Assembly: GCA_951812535.1 (NCBI GenBank)
Contig: CATOSK010000003.1
Coordinates: 283,001-347,000, forward strand
DNA: 64,000 nucleotides
Reading direction: 5' to 3'
From: an uncultured Dehalococcoidia bacterium
GTDB lineage: Bacteria; Chloroflexota; Dehalococcoidia; Lucifugimonadales; UBA3495
This document shows positions 35,822-44,241 of the stretch, piece after piece; position 1 is the stretch's first letter, and each line of letters starts with the position of its first letter. The notes under the pieces are model-generated. The model was given only the letters and a program-made list of their open reading frames with translations. It ran no database searches and was not told the DNA's origin. The translations under genes were made by a program, and so were the position numbers.

Positions 35822-36859
35822 ATGGTTACTGCTGAGATTGCGCCCATAACCTTCCAGTACAGCCATACCATCGGGCGGCAGGAAAACCGGAGCGGTTCCG
35901 GCTTCTTCTATCCGGTGGACATCGCCCGCAGCGGCAAGAACCAGCTGTCAGTAATCAGCCGCGGCTCCGAGACCCCCGCCTTCTTCCCCTGCAAGCGGGT
36001 GACGGTGTTCACCGTGGACGAGGAACTGGTCCAGGAGTTCGGCCAGAAGATCCCCCCCGAGGAGGCCGACGAGAACGCTCCCGCCGGTACCTTCATGTGG
36101 CCCACCGCCCTGGCCGTCGACAGCGAGGGGAACACCTGCGTCGCCGACGAGTGGCTCCAGCGGATCACCGTCTTCAACAAGGATGGTGAGTGCACCGGCA
36201 AATGGGGCCGGGAGGGAAGCGGCGACGGCGAGTTCAACAAGCCCTCCGGCCTGGCCTTCGACTCCCAGAACAACCTCTACCTTGTGGACAGCTACAACCA
36301 CCGGGTTCAGGTGTTCTCCAGGGACGGAGAGTACAAGTTCCAGTGGGGCAGCGAAGGCACGGGCGACGGGCAGTTCAGCTTCCCGTGGGGCATCGAGATC
36401 GACTACGACGGCAACGTCTGGGTCGCCGACTGGCGCAACGACCGCATCCAGAAGTTCGCCCCCGACGGCGCCTTCCTGATGAAGTTCGGCTCCTCCGGCG
36501 ACGGCGACGGCCAGCTCAACCACCCCACCAAGGTGGCCGTGGACAAGGAAGGCATTATCTACGTCGCCGACTTCAAGAACGACCGCCTCCAGGTCTTCGA
36601 CTCCGAGGGCAACTTCATCACCAAGCTGCTCGGCGAGGCCACCCTGTCCTCTTGGGGAAGGGAGCGCGTCCAGCTCGATCCCACCATCGTCAAGGCCAGG
36701 GAAATGGCCCACAACCTTCACGAGCGCGAAAAGCTGTTCCACGGCCCCATCTCCGTCGAGGTTGACGACGAGGGACGCATTTTCGTCCTGGAATGTCCCC
36801 GCCAGCGTCTGCAGGTGTACCACAAGCAGCACGCCCTTTTCGGCGGCGGCCAGCTCTAG
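35822..36859 (+). CDS. NHL-repeat beta-propeller protein
   Basis: 345 residues with at least five NHL blades of the form FNKPSGLAFDSQNNLYLVDS / NHRVQVFSRDGEYKFQWG, spaced about 47 residues (blades starting near 95, 137, 184, 231, 295). There is no signal peptide, membrane helix or catalytic domain, so it is likely a soluble binding or scaffold propeller. It is the third gene of the DUF1800-DUF1501-NHL run and is followed by a strong terminator. AGAGAGGAAAG lies just ahead of the ATG. Confidence 0.88.
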   Translation: MVTAEIAPITFQYSHTIGRQENRSGSGFFYPVDIARSGKNQLSVISRGSETPAFFPCKRVTVFTVDEELVQEFGQKIPPEEADENAPAGTFMWPTALAVDSEGNTCVADEWLQRITVFNKDGECTGKWGREGSGDGEFNKPSGLAFDSQNNLYLVDSYNHRVQVFSRDGEYKFQWGSEGTGDGQFSFPWGIEIDYDGNVWVADWRNDRIQKFAPDGAFLMKFGSSGDGDGQLNHPTKVAVDKEGIIYVADFKNDRLQVFDSEGNFITKLLGEATLSSWGRERVQLDPTIVKAREMAHNLHEREKLFHGPISVEVDDEGRIFVLECPRQRLQVYHKQHALFGGGQL

Positions 36860-36886
36860 GCTTCCGTTCCTAACCGACCCGCCTGG

Positions 36887-36919
36887 AAGGGGCCCCGGCG
36901 ACGGGGCCCCTTCTGTTTT
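36887..36919 (+). terminator. Rho-independent terminator after the NHL gene
   Basis: AAGGGGCCCCG (36887-36897), a 4-base loop, CGGGGCCCCTT (36902-36912), then CTGTTTT. The stem is a perfect 11 bp, 27 bases after the stop codon. Confidence 0.88.
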
Positions 36920-37006
36920 AATACCTCCCGGCCGCCCACCATAACATCAGCCATCTGGCTCCCATTTCGCTGGAAGGATGTCTGCCTTGTCTGCCTAGAA
37001 TGAGGA

Positions 37007-37576
37007 ATGCCCAGCCGCCGCCGAACCGTCCCCGTGGCAGTCCGCCGAATCATCGACGGGGACACCGTTGAGATCGACCAGAGGAGCGCACGGGGCTTCC
37101 TGCGCGTCCGGCTCTTCGGCATCGACGCTCCGGAAGTCGACCAGCCCGGCGGTTGGGAATCCGCGCATCAGCTCCAGGAACTGCTGGACGTCGACGACCG
37201 CCTCCTGTTGGAAACGGTAGCCTTCGACCAGTACGGCCGCGCCGTTGGCCTCCTCTACTGGCGCAGGCAGGGCCGGCGACGCTCGGTCAACCTGGGAATG
37301 GTCCATTCCGGCCACGCCTTCGCTTCCACCTACCACCGCTCCCGCGCCGCCGTGGAACGCCTGGGGTTCTACCGGGCAGAACGGACCGCCAGACGCCACC
37401 GCCGCGGCGTCTGGGCCAATGATCCCAACCCGGTCCGCCCCTGGGAGCACCGCCGGGCGACCCGGGCGCCGGTCCCGAGGAGGCGCAGGCCTTCCCTCCG
37501 GGGTTGCAGCCTGTGGATTCTGTCGGTTGCTCTCGTCGCCCTGATTCTTCTGGCAATCTTCCAGCGAATCGAGTAA
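37007..37576 (+). CDS. Thermonuclease (staphylococcal-nuclease fold) with C-terminal membrane anchor
   Basis: 189 residues. The SNase core begins VRRIIDGDTVEID (DGDT 17-20), with RVRLFGIDAPEVDQP (33-47; Arg35 and Asp40-Glu43 region), FDQYGRAVGLLY, and GFYRAERTARRHRRGVW as the closing helix. It cleaves DNA or RNA with calcium in characterised members. A basic linker (RRATRAPVPRRRR) leads to one transmembrane helix (LWILSVALVALILLAIF, about 168-184), so the enzyme is tail-anchored. There is no N-terminal signal; the start is ATG shortly after the terminator. Confidence 0.85.
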   Translation: MPSRRRTVPVAVRRIIDGDTVEIDQRSARGFLRVRLFGIDAPEVDQPGGWESAHQLQELLDVDDRLLLETVAFDQYGRAVGLLYWRRQGRRRSVNLGMVHSGHAFASTYHRSRAAVERLGFYRAERTARRHRRGVWANDPNPVRPWEHRRATRAPVPRRRRPSLRGCSLWILSVALVALILLAIFQRIE

Positions 37577-37625
37577 CGTATCATCCATTCCGTCCCAAAC
37601 GCCCCACAGCACCCCGAGGAGCGTC

Positions 37626-39632
37626 ATGCCCCAACCCATCGGACCCGACCTGGTGTACCGCCTCAAGACCGTCGCCGAACCTTCCCTGGCCCGCGACGGC
37701 GCCCATCTCGCCTACACTCTCACGTCCATCAACCCCGAGGACTGGCAGGTCCATTCGGGGATCATCATGACCCACATGGGAAGCGGGCAGACCCACGAGA
37801 TATCCGAGGGCCCCAAGGACTCCTGCCCCCGCTTCTCTCCCGACGGCCGCCGCATGGCCTTCCTCCGCGCCGATGACGATGACCACAAGCAGCTGTGGGT
37901 CATGGACGCCGCCGGAGGGGAAGCCTCCCTCCTGCTTTCATCCCCCGCCGGAATCGTGGACTACGCCTGGAGTCCTGACGGGTCCCGGATCGTATACTGC
38001 GCCGACGTTAAACCTGAAACGGCGGCAGAGACCGCCGGGGACAAACCTTCCGGCGTGCCCGAGACGAAGGAAGTCAACCGCCTCCGCTACCGCTTCGATG
38101 GCCTTGGCTGGCGCGGCGATTCCCATTTCCATCTCTTCGTCGCCGACGCTGAGAGCGGCGGCTCAACTCAGTTGACCGATGGAGACTGGGACGATATCAA
38201 CCCCGTCTGGTCCCCCGACGGGCAGAACATCGCCTTCATATCCGAACGTCGTCCCGACCGTGACCATCGCGCCCAGACCCAGGTCTACGTGGTGCCCGCC
38301 GGTGGGGGAGAAGTGGAACTCTGGTCCGAAACCCTCTCCAGCGTCGGCGGACTGGCCTGGTCCCCCGACAGTAGCCGCATCATGACCGTCGGTTCCCAGG
38401 CCCCCGGATTCCAGGTCTTCTGGCAGGGCTGGCTCTACGTGCTCCAGCCGGGCCAATCCCCATTAATCATCACCGACGATTCGTTCAAGCCCGTTCTGGC
38501 CTTTCCGCCCACCTTCCGTTTCCCCGAAATTCGGTGGAGTGCCGACGACACCATCACCATCCTGGGAGAGCGGCACGGGGAGTCCTTCGTCTACCGCGTT
38601 TCCATCCCTTCCCGTACCGCCGAGACGGTCTTCGGAGGAGGACGACTCATATCCGACCTAATTCTCGATTCGGTCGGTGACAAAGGAGTCATCGTCTGTT
38701 CTTCCCCCGATTCCCCTAGCGACCTTTACGATCTGGATTTGTCCTCCGCGCAGCCCCGGCAAATCACGGATTGCAACAGCGAGTACCTCGATGAAAACCG
38801 CCCCGCTTCCCTTGAGAAGCTCACCATTTCCCGGGACGGATGGGACATCGACTGCCGCCTCTACTTCCCCCCGGACTTCGACACAGCCAACCGTTACCCC
38901 CTGGTGCTGGACATTCACGGCGGCCCCAACGGCGCATTCTATGACTCCTTCGTTGCCTGGCAGCAGGTCCTCGCCACCGCCGGATTCCTCGTCCTCGCTG
39001 CCAACCCCCGCGGCTCATCCACCTACGGGGAGGAGTTCATGTCCGCCGTCCTCGACGACTGGGGCGGTGAGGACTACCTGGACCTCACCGCCGCCCTCGA
39101 TGCCGTCGCCGCCCGCCCCTACGTCGACGAGTCGCGCCTCGGCATCCACGGGTACAGCTACGGCGGATACATGACTAGTTGGACCGTGGGACACACCCCC
39201 CGGTTCAGCGCCGCTGTGGTCGGGGCCCCCTGCATCAATCTTCTCAGCATGTACGGCACTTCCGATATCGGCGCCACCTTCGGCGAACTCCAGTGGGGCA
39301 CGTCCATTGAAGCCGCCGCCGAGGCCGGACTGGACGGCGACGGATACAACCCGGACGGCTTCCACCAGATGGCGGCCAAGCTGCTCGAACGGTCCCCCAT
39401 TACCTTCGCCCCCAACGTCACCACCCCGGTCCTGCTCCTCCACGGCGAGTCCGACGCCCGCTGTCCCATCTCCCAGAGCGAGGAGTACTACACCATGCTG
39501 AAGAGGCTGGGCAAGGAGGTCGAGTTCATCCGCTTCCCGGGAGGCTCCCACTCCTTCCCCCGCACCGGCCACCCTAAGATGCGCGTCGAGTACCTGTCCC
39601 GCACCCTCGAGTGGTTCCAGCGCCACCTTTAG
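37626..39632 (+). CDS. S9 family serine peptidase (acylaminoacyl-peptidase-like)
   Basis: 668 residues. The N-terminal beta-propeller (about 15-390) has repeated WSPDGxxI blades (CPRFSPDGRRMAF, YAWSPDGSRIVY, PVWSPDGQNIAF, LAWSPDSSRIM). The C-terminal alpha/beta hydrolase carries the triad Ser511 (GYSYGGYM), Asp610 (GESDARCP) and His642 (GGSHSFP). There is no signal peptide, so it probably acts as a cytoplasmic oligopeptidase downstream of peptide uptake. It starts 49 bases after the nuclease gene. Confidence 0.93.
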   Translation: MPQPIGPDLVYRLKTVAEPSLARDGAHLAYTLTSINPEDWQVHSGIIMTHMGSGQTHEISEGPKDSCPRFSPDGRRMAFLRADDDDHKQLWVMDAAGGEASLLLSSPAGIVDYAWSPDGSRIVYCADVKPETAAETAGDKPSGVPETKEVNRLRYRFDGLGWRGDSHFHLFVADAESGGSTQLTDGDWDDINPVWSPDGQNIAFISERRPDRDHRAQTQVYVVPAGGGEVELWSETLSSVGGLAWSPDSSRIMTVGSQAPGFQVFWQGWLYVLQPGQSPLIITDDSFKPVLAFPPTFRFPEIRWSADDTITILGERHGESFVYRVSIPSRTAETVFGGGRLISDLILDSVGDKGVIVCSSPDSPSDLYDLDLSSAQPRQITDCNSEYLDENRPASLEKLTISRDGWDIDCRLYFPPDFDTANRYPLVLDIHGGPNGAFYDSFVAWQQVLATAGFLVLAANPRGSSTYGEEFMSAVLDDWGGEDYLDLTAALDAVAARPYVDESRLGIHGYSYGGYMTSWTVGHTPRFSAAVVGAPCINLLSMYGTSDIGATFGELQWGTSIEAAAEAGLDGDGYNPDGFHQMAAKLLERSPITFAPNVTTPVLLLHGESDARCPISQSEEYYTMLKRLGKEVEFIRFPGGSHSFPRTGHPKMRVEYLSRTLEWFQRHL

Positions 39633-39670
39633 CAACACCGATTTCCCCCATTTCTTCATTCCCGCCCACT

Positions 39671-39832
39671 CTCCCGTCATTCCCGTGAGGGACTCCGCGC
39701 GACAGCCGCTGGCGTTGAAACAAGTTACCTTGCGCCGGCGGAGGAGTCGCAAAATGGGAATCCAGACCCCCGTCTCGTCCCCATTTCGGGCGGTTCCAAC
39801 TTTGGACAGTACGTTCTCATTCACCCTCTTAT
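39671..39832. repeat. Dispersed repeat family 2, copy B
   Basis: It shares the opening CTCCCGTCATTCCCG (39671-39685) and the closing block CGTCTCGTCCCC...TTCCAACTTTGGACAGTA...CCCTCTTA with copy A at 32204-32332. The interior differs: the 12-bp GC palindrome is absent and GGGAATCCAG closes the arm instead. It lies between the S9 peptidase stop and the next minus-strand gene. Confidence 0.65.
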
Positions 39833-39856
39833 CCCACCCAGAGTTGCCGCGCCGGG

Positions 39857-40183
39857 TCACCGTGTCAAGGCCGCCTCGGCCAAAACCCTCTCCTGGAACC
39901 ACTCACCCCGGCGCAGGTCCTGCAACAGCCGCACTGTCCGCCCATCTTCCGTAACCGCCCGAAAACGGAGGCCCACTCCCGCATCAGTGCCATCGCCTAT
40001 GGCGGACAACTCCCACAGGTTCTCGATGTCCACAATCCGCCTCCAATGGCCGCCCAGCCTCAGCCAGGACCGGCCGCTTCCGTCCCGTTCCAGGACTTCC
40101 ACCGGCAGCCTTTCCCTGTGTTCCTCGAAACCGTTTAGACCCAGGTCCATCACTGCCTGTACCGGACTCACCGTTCCAATCAT
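39857..40183 (-). CDS. Small uncharacterised protein (possible DUF6504-like)
   Basis: 108 residues, MIGTVSPVQAVMDLGLNGFEEH onwards, with a compact beta-rich pattern (LPVEVLERDGSGRSWLRLGG, WRRIVDIENLWEL, LRFRAVTEDGRTVRLLQDL, GEWFQERV). Alternating short strands and two Trp-centred motifs resemble the small wHTH-like/DUF6504 proteins that record an altered substrate or DNA-repair context in other bacteria. I am not sure of the family. The reading frame has good coding character and no competing gene. Confidence 0.5.
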   Translation of the reverse strand: MIGTVSPVQAVMDLGLNGFEEHRERLPVEVLERDGSGRSWLRLGGHWRRIVDIENLWELSAIGDGTDAGVGLRFRAVTEDGRTVRLLQDLRRGEWFQERVLAEAALTR

Positions 40184-40544
40184 CTTACCCTCGCTTGTCG
40201 CTCATAGCCTCTTGGTGCGACATAATATAGAACGCACGTTCTTTACGCAACTTCCACCTGTCATCAAATTTCTGCCCGCTTCCTGCCGGATAAATTGATG
40301 ACGCTTGCTGCCTTGCGGAACGGGACCCTTGACCTTTACGATGGATGGGTCGGCAACGCCTGAGACAGAAAACGCCCAACTGACTCCATAACCTGTCAAA
40401 AGCACCAAAATGCACCAGGAAAACAGCCTTCGCCCTTTCCTCTGACAGCCCGAGCGACCGCCCAAATACCCAAACCCCCCACGTTGTGTTATCCTGTTCC
40501 CCGTTCCGGGACTCCGGGATAAGACAACCATAGAGGCCATCGGC
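40184..40544. other. About 360 intergenic bases between divergent genes
   Basis: It separates the small minus-strand gene from rplS. No gene, strong promoter or hairpin is evident. The rplS promoter and any L19 leader must lie here. Confidence 0.4.
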
Positions 40545-40919
40545 ATGGACGCATCCCAGCTCGTTCCCACGGAATCCAACCCCAAGATCCCCAACTTCGG
40601 TCCGGGCGATACCGTCCGTGTTAACTTCCGTATCCGCGAAGGCGAGCGGGAACGGATCCAGGCCTTCCAGGGGGTGTGCATCCGCCGCCAGAACGGCAAG
40701 GGTCCTGCCGCCAACTTCACCGTCCGCCGCATCGCCGGCGGCGGCATCGGCGTGGAAAAGGTCTTCCCCCTCTACTCCCCCCTGGTCGAGTCCCTGGAAG
40801 TGACCCGTGAGGGCAAAGTCCGCCGCGCCAAGCTCTACTACCTCCGTGGTCTCCAGGGGCGTGCCGCCCGCATCAAGGAAAAGCCCAGGGCCCGGCGCCC
40901 GCGTCCCCAGCAGTCCTGA
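40545..40919 (+). CDS. rplS: 50S ribosomal protein L19
   Basis: 124 residues. The core is diagnostic of L19: [78 protein letters not shown]. It sits at the 30S-50S interface. In many bacteria rplS follows trmD, rimM and rpsP; here it stands alone ahead of priA, so the usual operon is broken. The C-terminus is a short basic tail ([10 protein letters not shown]). Confidence 0.97.
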   Translation: MDASQLVPTESNPKIPNFGPGDTVRVNFRIREGERERIQAFQGVCIRRQNGKGPAANFTVRRIAGGGIGVEKVFPLYSPLVESLEVTREGKVRRAKLYYLRGLQGRAARIKEKPRARRPRPQQS

Positions 40920-40979
40920 TCCTGGTTCCAGTCCCCGCTGCCCAACTCGGGCGCGCAGCCGTTCCCCGATGGCTGGCTT

Positions 40980-43451
40980 ATGGACTACGCAGAAGTCGCG
41001 GTTGACGCACCGGTGGGTCCATCCCGCACCTTCTCCTACCACACCCCGGACGGCTTTCCCGTCGAACCCGGACAACTGGTCTGGGTCCCCTTCGGCCGCC
41101 GCACTCTCCAGGGAATCGTCGTCAAGCTCGCCGCCTCTCCCCAGGTCGATGTAACCAGGGACATCCTCCAACCCGTTGAGCCGTCCCCCCTCCTCTCTCC
41201 CCTTGCCCTCCAGATCGGTGACTGGATCAGCCGCTACTACCTCGCCGGACTGTTCGATTCCCTGGCCCTGTTCCTTCCGCCCCAGTTCAAGGCCCACGTC
41301 ACCTCCACCATAACCCCGGGAGACCTGGATTCCGAAGTCCCCGAATCCGCCTCGTCAGCCCTGGACAACCTCCGCGAAGCCGGCAGGATGCCCGAAGCCG
41401 ATTTCACCAAGTCCCTGGGGCGCGGCGGAATTCGTACCGTCAACCGCCTGGTGGAACGCGGGACGATTCACCGCAATGTCTCCCTGCCCCACCCGGGCCG
41501 TTTCCAATACGACAGCCACGTCGTCCCCCTTTCGGGGCTTGACCTGGAAACCCTTATTTCCGATGGTCTGTCCGAACGCCAGTCCCAACTCCTTTCCGCT
41601 GTCTCCAACGCGGCGCAACGGATGCCCCTGGCTTTGGCCCGCAAGGAATTCGGCGCCTACGCCTTAAACGCCCTCGTGGACAAAGGCTTGGTTGGCCTTG
41701 AATGGACCAGGGCCGGTCCGCCCTCAGTCCCTGGCCTTGCCTCCCCGTCCTCGGAGCCTACCCTTTCCCCCACCCCCGAACAACGCTTCGCCGTCGAACG
41801 CATCTCCGCCGCACTGGACGGGTCCGACAGCCGCCATCGCAGCTTCCTGCTCCACGGAGTCACCGGCAGCGGCAAGACCGAGGTCTACCTCCGCGCCATC
41901 GAGCACGCCGTTTCCCTGGGAAAGCAGGCCATTTTCCTCGTCCCGGAAATCAGCCTCACGCCCCAAACCGTCGAACGGGTCAGTGCCCGCTTTCCAGGGA
42001 AGGTCGCAGTCCTCCACAGCCGCCAGAAACCCGGGGAGCAGTTCAACCAGTGGTGGGGCATCCGGGATGGCCGCTGCGACGTGGTCGTTGGCCCCCGCAG
42101 CGCCCTGTTCGCTCCCCTGCCCTCAATTGGCCTGATCATCATCGACGAGGAACACGAGGCCACCTTCAAGCAGCAGGAAGGGAACCCCTTGTATCACGCC
42201 CGCACGGTTGCCTTGGAACTCGCCCGGGTCACCGGAGCGGTGGCCGTCCTTGGTAGCGCCACTCCGGAAGTGGAGTCCTACCACATGGCCGAGCGCGGCA
42301 GGCATTGCCTCCTGCGCCTCCCCCACCGCATCTCCCTGGCGGCCCCTTTGCCCAAAGGAACGTTACCCGGCGATGCCCCTCAATACCGCGCCATCCCCCT
42401 CGCCCAGGCCGAAGTCTGCGATATGCGGGAAGAGTTGCGCCAGGGCAACCGCAGCATCTTCTCCCGCGCCCTCCAGCAGGCATTGCGGGAATGCGTAACC
42501 AGGGGACAACAGGCCATCCTGTTCCTGAATCGCCGCGGCAACTCCTCCTTCGTTCAATGCCGTGACTGTGGATACGTCGCGGTCTGTTCCGGTTGCTCGG
42601 TCGCACTGACCTACCACTCCCCGGACGGTCCTTCCGGCGGCCGCAACGCCGGGCCTCACCTATTGTGCCACCAGTGCAATCGCCGGCGTCGCATGCCCGC
42701 GGCCTGCCGGCAGTGCCGGGGTGGACGCATCCGGCAATTGGGCATCGGCACCCAGCGCGTGGCCCAGGAAGCATCCCGTCTCCTGCCCGGCGTCCGGGTG
42801 GACCGTTGGGACATGGATACCTCCCGCGGCGGGGACAGCCCCCATGAGATGATGCGCCGCTTGGCGTCGGGCGAGTCCCAGGTGCTCGTCGGCACCCAGA
42901 TGGTTGCCAAGGGGTTTGATGTCCCCAACGTGACCCTGGTTGGAGCCGTTCTTGCCGACGTGGGAATCAGTTTGCCGGACTTTCGCGCCGGAGAACGGGC
43001 TTTCGGCCTTCTTTGCCAGGTCGCGGGCCGGGCCGGGAGAGGTGCGGATCCCGGGCGGGTAATCATCCAGACCTACAATCCCTCCCACTACGCCATCGCC
43101 GCCGCCGCCGGTCAGGACTACCTGGGCATGTACCGGCAGGAAATCGCCGCCCGCCGCGAGCAGGGGAACCCTCCCTTCAACCGACTGGCCCACCTGGTGT
43201 ACCAGGACACCAACTCGGACAACTGCCGGCGCCAGGCCTTCGCCACCGCTGACCTCTGCCGGCAGCTTTCCTCCGCCCGGGGCCTTTCTGGCCTGGAGGT
43301 CATCGGACCCGCTCCCGGCATCCCCCAGAGAGTTCGCGGACGCTACCGGTGGCACCTCACCCTCCGTGGCCGCAGCATCCATCGCTTCCTTGAGGACCTG
43401 ACCCTGTCCCCGTCCTGGACCGTGGACATCGACCCCGTCCGGCTCGTCTGA
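40980..43451 (+). CDS. priA: Primosomal protein N' (replication restart helicase PriA)
   Basis: 823 residues. An N-terminal 3'-DNA-binding domain (EVAVDAPVGPSRTFSYHTP) and winged helix are followed by a superfamily 2 helicase core with Walker A GVTGSGKT (293-300) and DEEH (389-392). The zinc-binding module has eight cysteines in pairs (Cys527/Cys530, Cys536/Cys539, LLCHQC, ACRQC). Helicase lobe 2 shows VLVGTQMVAKGFDVPNVTLV and LLCQVAGRAGRG. It reloads the replisome at stalled forks. It starts 60 bases after rplS on the same strand. Confidence 0.97.
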   Translation: MDYAEVAVDAPVGPSRTFSYHTPDGFPVEPGQLVWVPFGRRTLQGIVVKLAASPQVDVTRDILQPVEPSPLLSPLALQIGDWISRYYLAGLFDSLALFLPPQFKAHVTSTITPGDLDSEVPESASSALDNLREAGRMPEADFTKSLGRGGIRTVNRLVERGTIHRNVSLPHPGRFQYDSHVVPLSGLDLETLISDGLSERQSQLLSAVSNAAQRMPLALARKEFGAYALNALVDKGLVGLEWTRAGPPSVPGLASPSSEPTLSPTPEQRFAVERISAALDGSDSRHRSFLLHGVTGSGKTEVYLRAIEHAVSLGKQAIFLVPEISLTPQTVERVSARFPGKVAVLHSRQKPGEQFNQWWGIRDGRCDVVVGPRSALFAPLPSIGLIIIDEEHEATFKQQEGNPLYHARTVALELARVTGAVAVLGSATPEVESYHMAERGRHCLLRLPHRISLAAPLPKGTLPGDAPQYRAIPLAQAEVCDMREELRQGNRSIFSRALQQALRECVTRGQQAILFLNRRGNSSFVQCRDCGYVAVCSGCSVALTYHSPDGPSGGRNAGPHLLCHQCNRRRRMPAACRQCRGGRIRQLGIGTQRVAQEASRLLPGVRVDRWDMDTSRGGDSPHEMMRRLASGESQVLVGTQMVAKGFDVPNVTLVGAVLADVGISLPDFRAGERAFGLLCQVAGRAGRGADPGRVIIQTYNPSHYAIAAAAGQDYLGMYRQEIAARREQGNPPFNRLAHLVYQDTNSDNCRRQAFATADLCRQLSSARGLSGLEVIGPAPGIPQRVRGRYRWHLTLRGRSIHRFLEDLTLSPSWTVDIDPVRLV

Positions 43452-43497
43452 CCCCTGCCAATTACTTTCCGGCCCCGGCCATAGTGCCTGCCCGCCT

Positions 43498-43526
43498 TTG
43501 CACTCTCAATACCGTCTGTTTATAAT
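43498..43526 (+). promoter_or_regulatory. Promoter ahead of def
   Basis: TTGCAC (43498-43503), a 17-base spacer, and a perfect TATAAT (43521-43526), about 45 bases before the GTG start of def. The -35 match is partial. Confidence 0.6.
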
Positions 43527-43570
43527 CGTTGCGTACCCTTATTTGATTTCCTTGCTGAAAGGTTGTCGCC

Positions 43571-44119
43571 GTGGCCCTGTTGAAGATGCGGCTCGTCCCC
43601 GATGGCATTCTCCGCGAGAAAGCCAAGAAGATCGGTAAGATTCCCATTACCTTGAAGCAGTACACTGCCGACATGGTGGAGACGATGCATGCCGAAAACG
43701 GCGTCGGATTGGCTGCCAACCAGGTTGGCTCTCTCCAGAAGGTGGCGGTCATCCAGTTGCCCGACTGGGACGAACCCATGGTCCTCATCAACCCCGAGAT
43801 CGTCCGCCGTGAGGGGGAACGGGAGGTCGAAGAAGGTTGCCTCAGCATCCCGGGCTACCGGGGTACCGTCAAACGCTCGGAACGGGTTCGCGCCCGCGCC
43901 CTGGACCTGAACGGAAAGGTTGTGCGAATTCGGGCGGAGGGACTCCTGGCCCAGGCATTGGAACACGAGACCGACCACCTCAACGGCATCCTCTACATCG
44001 ACCGGCTGGTTTCCCAGGACACCCTCCACCGCATCGGGTACGAACCTTCCTCCGAGGGTTCCGGCGCAGGTGCTTCGGAAGACGCCGAATCCGAGCCTGC
44101 CCACCCTCGTCAGGAATGA
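43571..44119 (+). CDS. def: Peptide deformylase
   Basis: 182 residues with all three catalytic motifs: GVGLAANQVG (44-53), EEGCLSIPG (88-95, metal ligand Cys90) and EHETDHLNG (131-139, ligands His132 and His136, catalytic Glu133). It removes the formyl group from nascent N-terminal methionine at the ribosome. The GTG start gives MALLKMRLVPD and is preceded by GAAAGG. The C-terminal 20 residues are acidic and variable. Confidence 0.97.
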   Translation: MALLKMRLVPDGILREKAKKIGKIPITLKQYTADMVETMHAENGVGLAANQVGSLQKVAVIQLPDWDEPMVLINPEIVRREGEREVEEGCLSIPGYRGTVKRSERVRARALDLNGKVVRIRAEGLLAQALEHETDHLNGILYIDRLVSQDTLHRIGYEPSSEGSGAGASEDAESEPAHPRQE

Positions 44120-44241
44120 TCGGCCCCCCGCTCCCTCTGCTCATTACGTTGGAAGGCGTCGGCAGCCCGTTCGGTCTTCCCTTCGGCGCCAGCCCTTCCT
44201 CGGGTGTCGGCATCCATCTCTCCCGCTCCTGAGAACCGATC

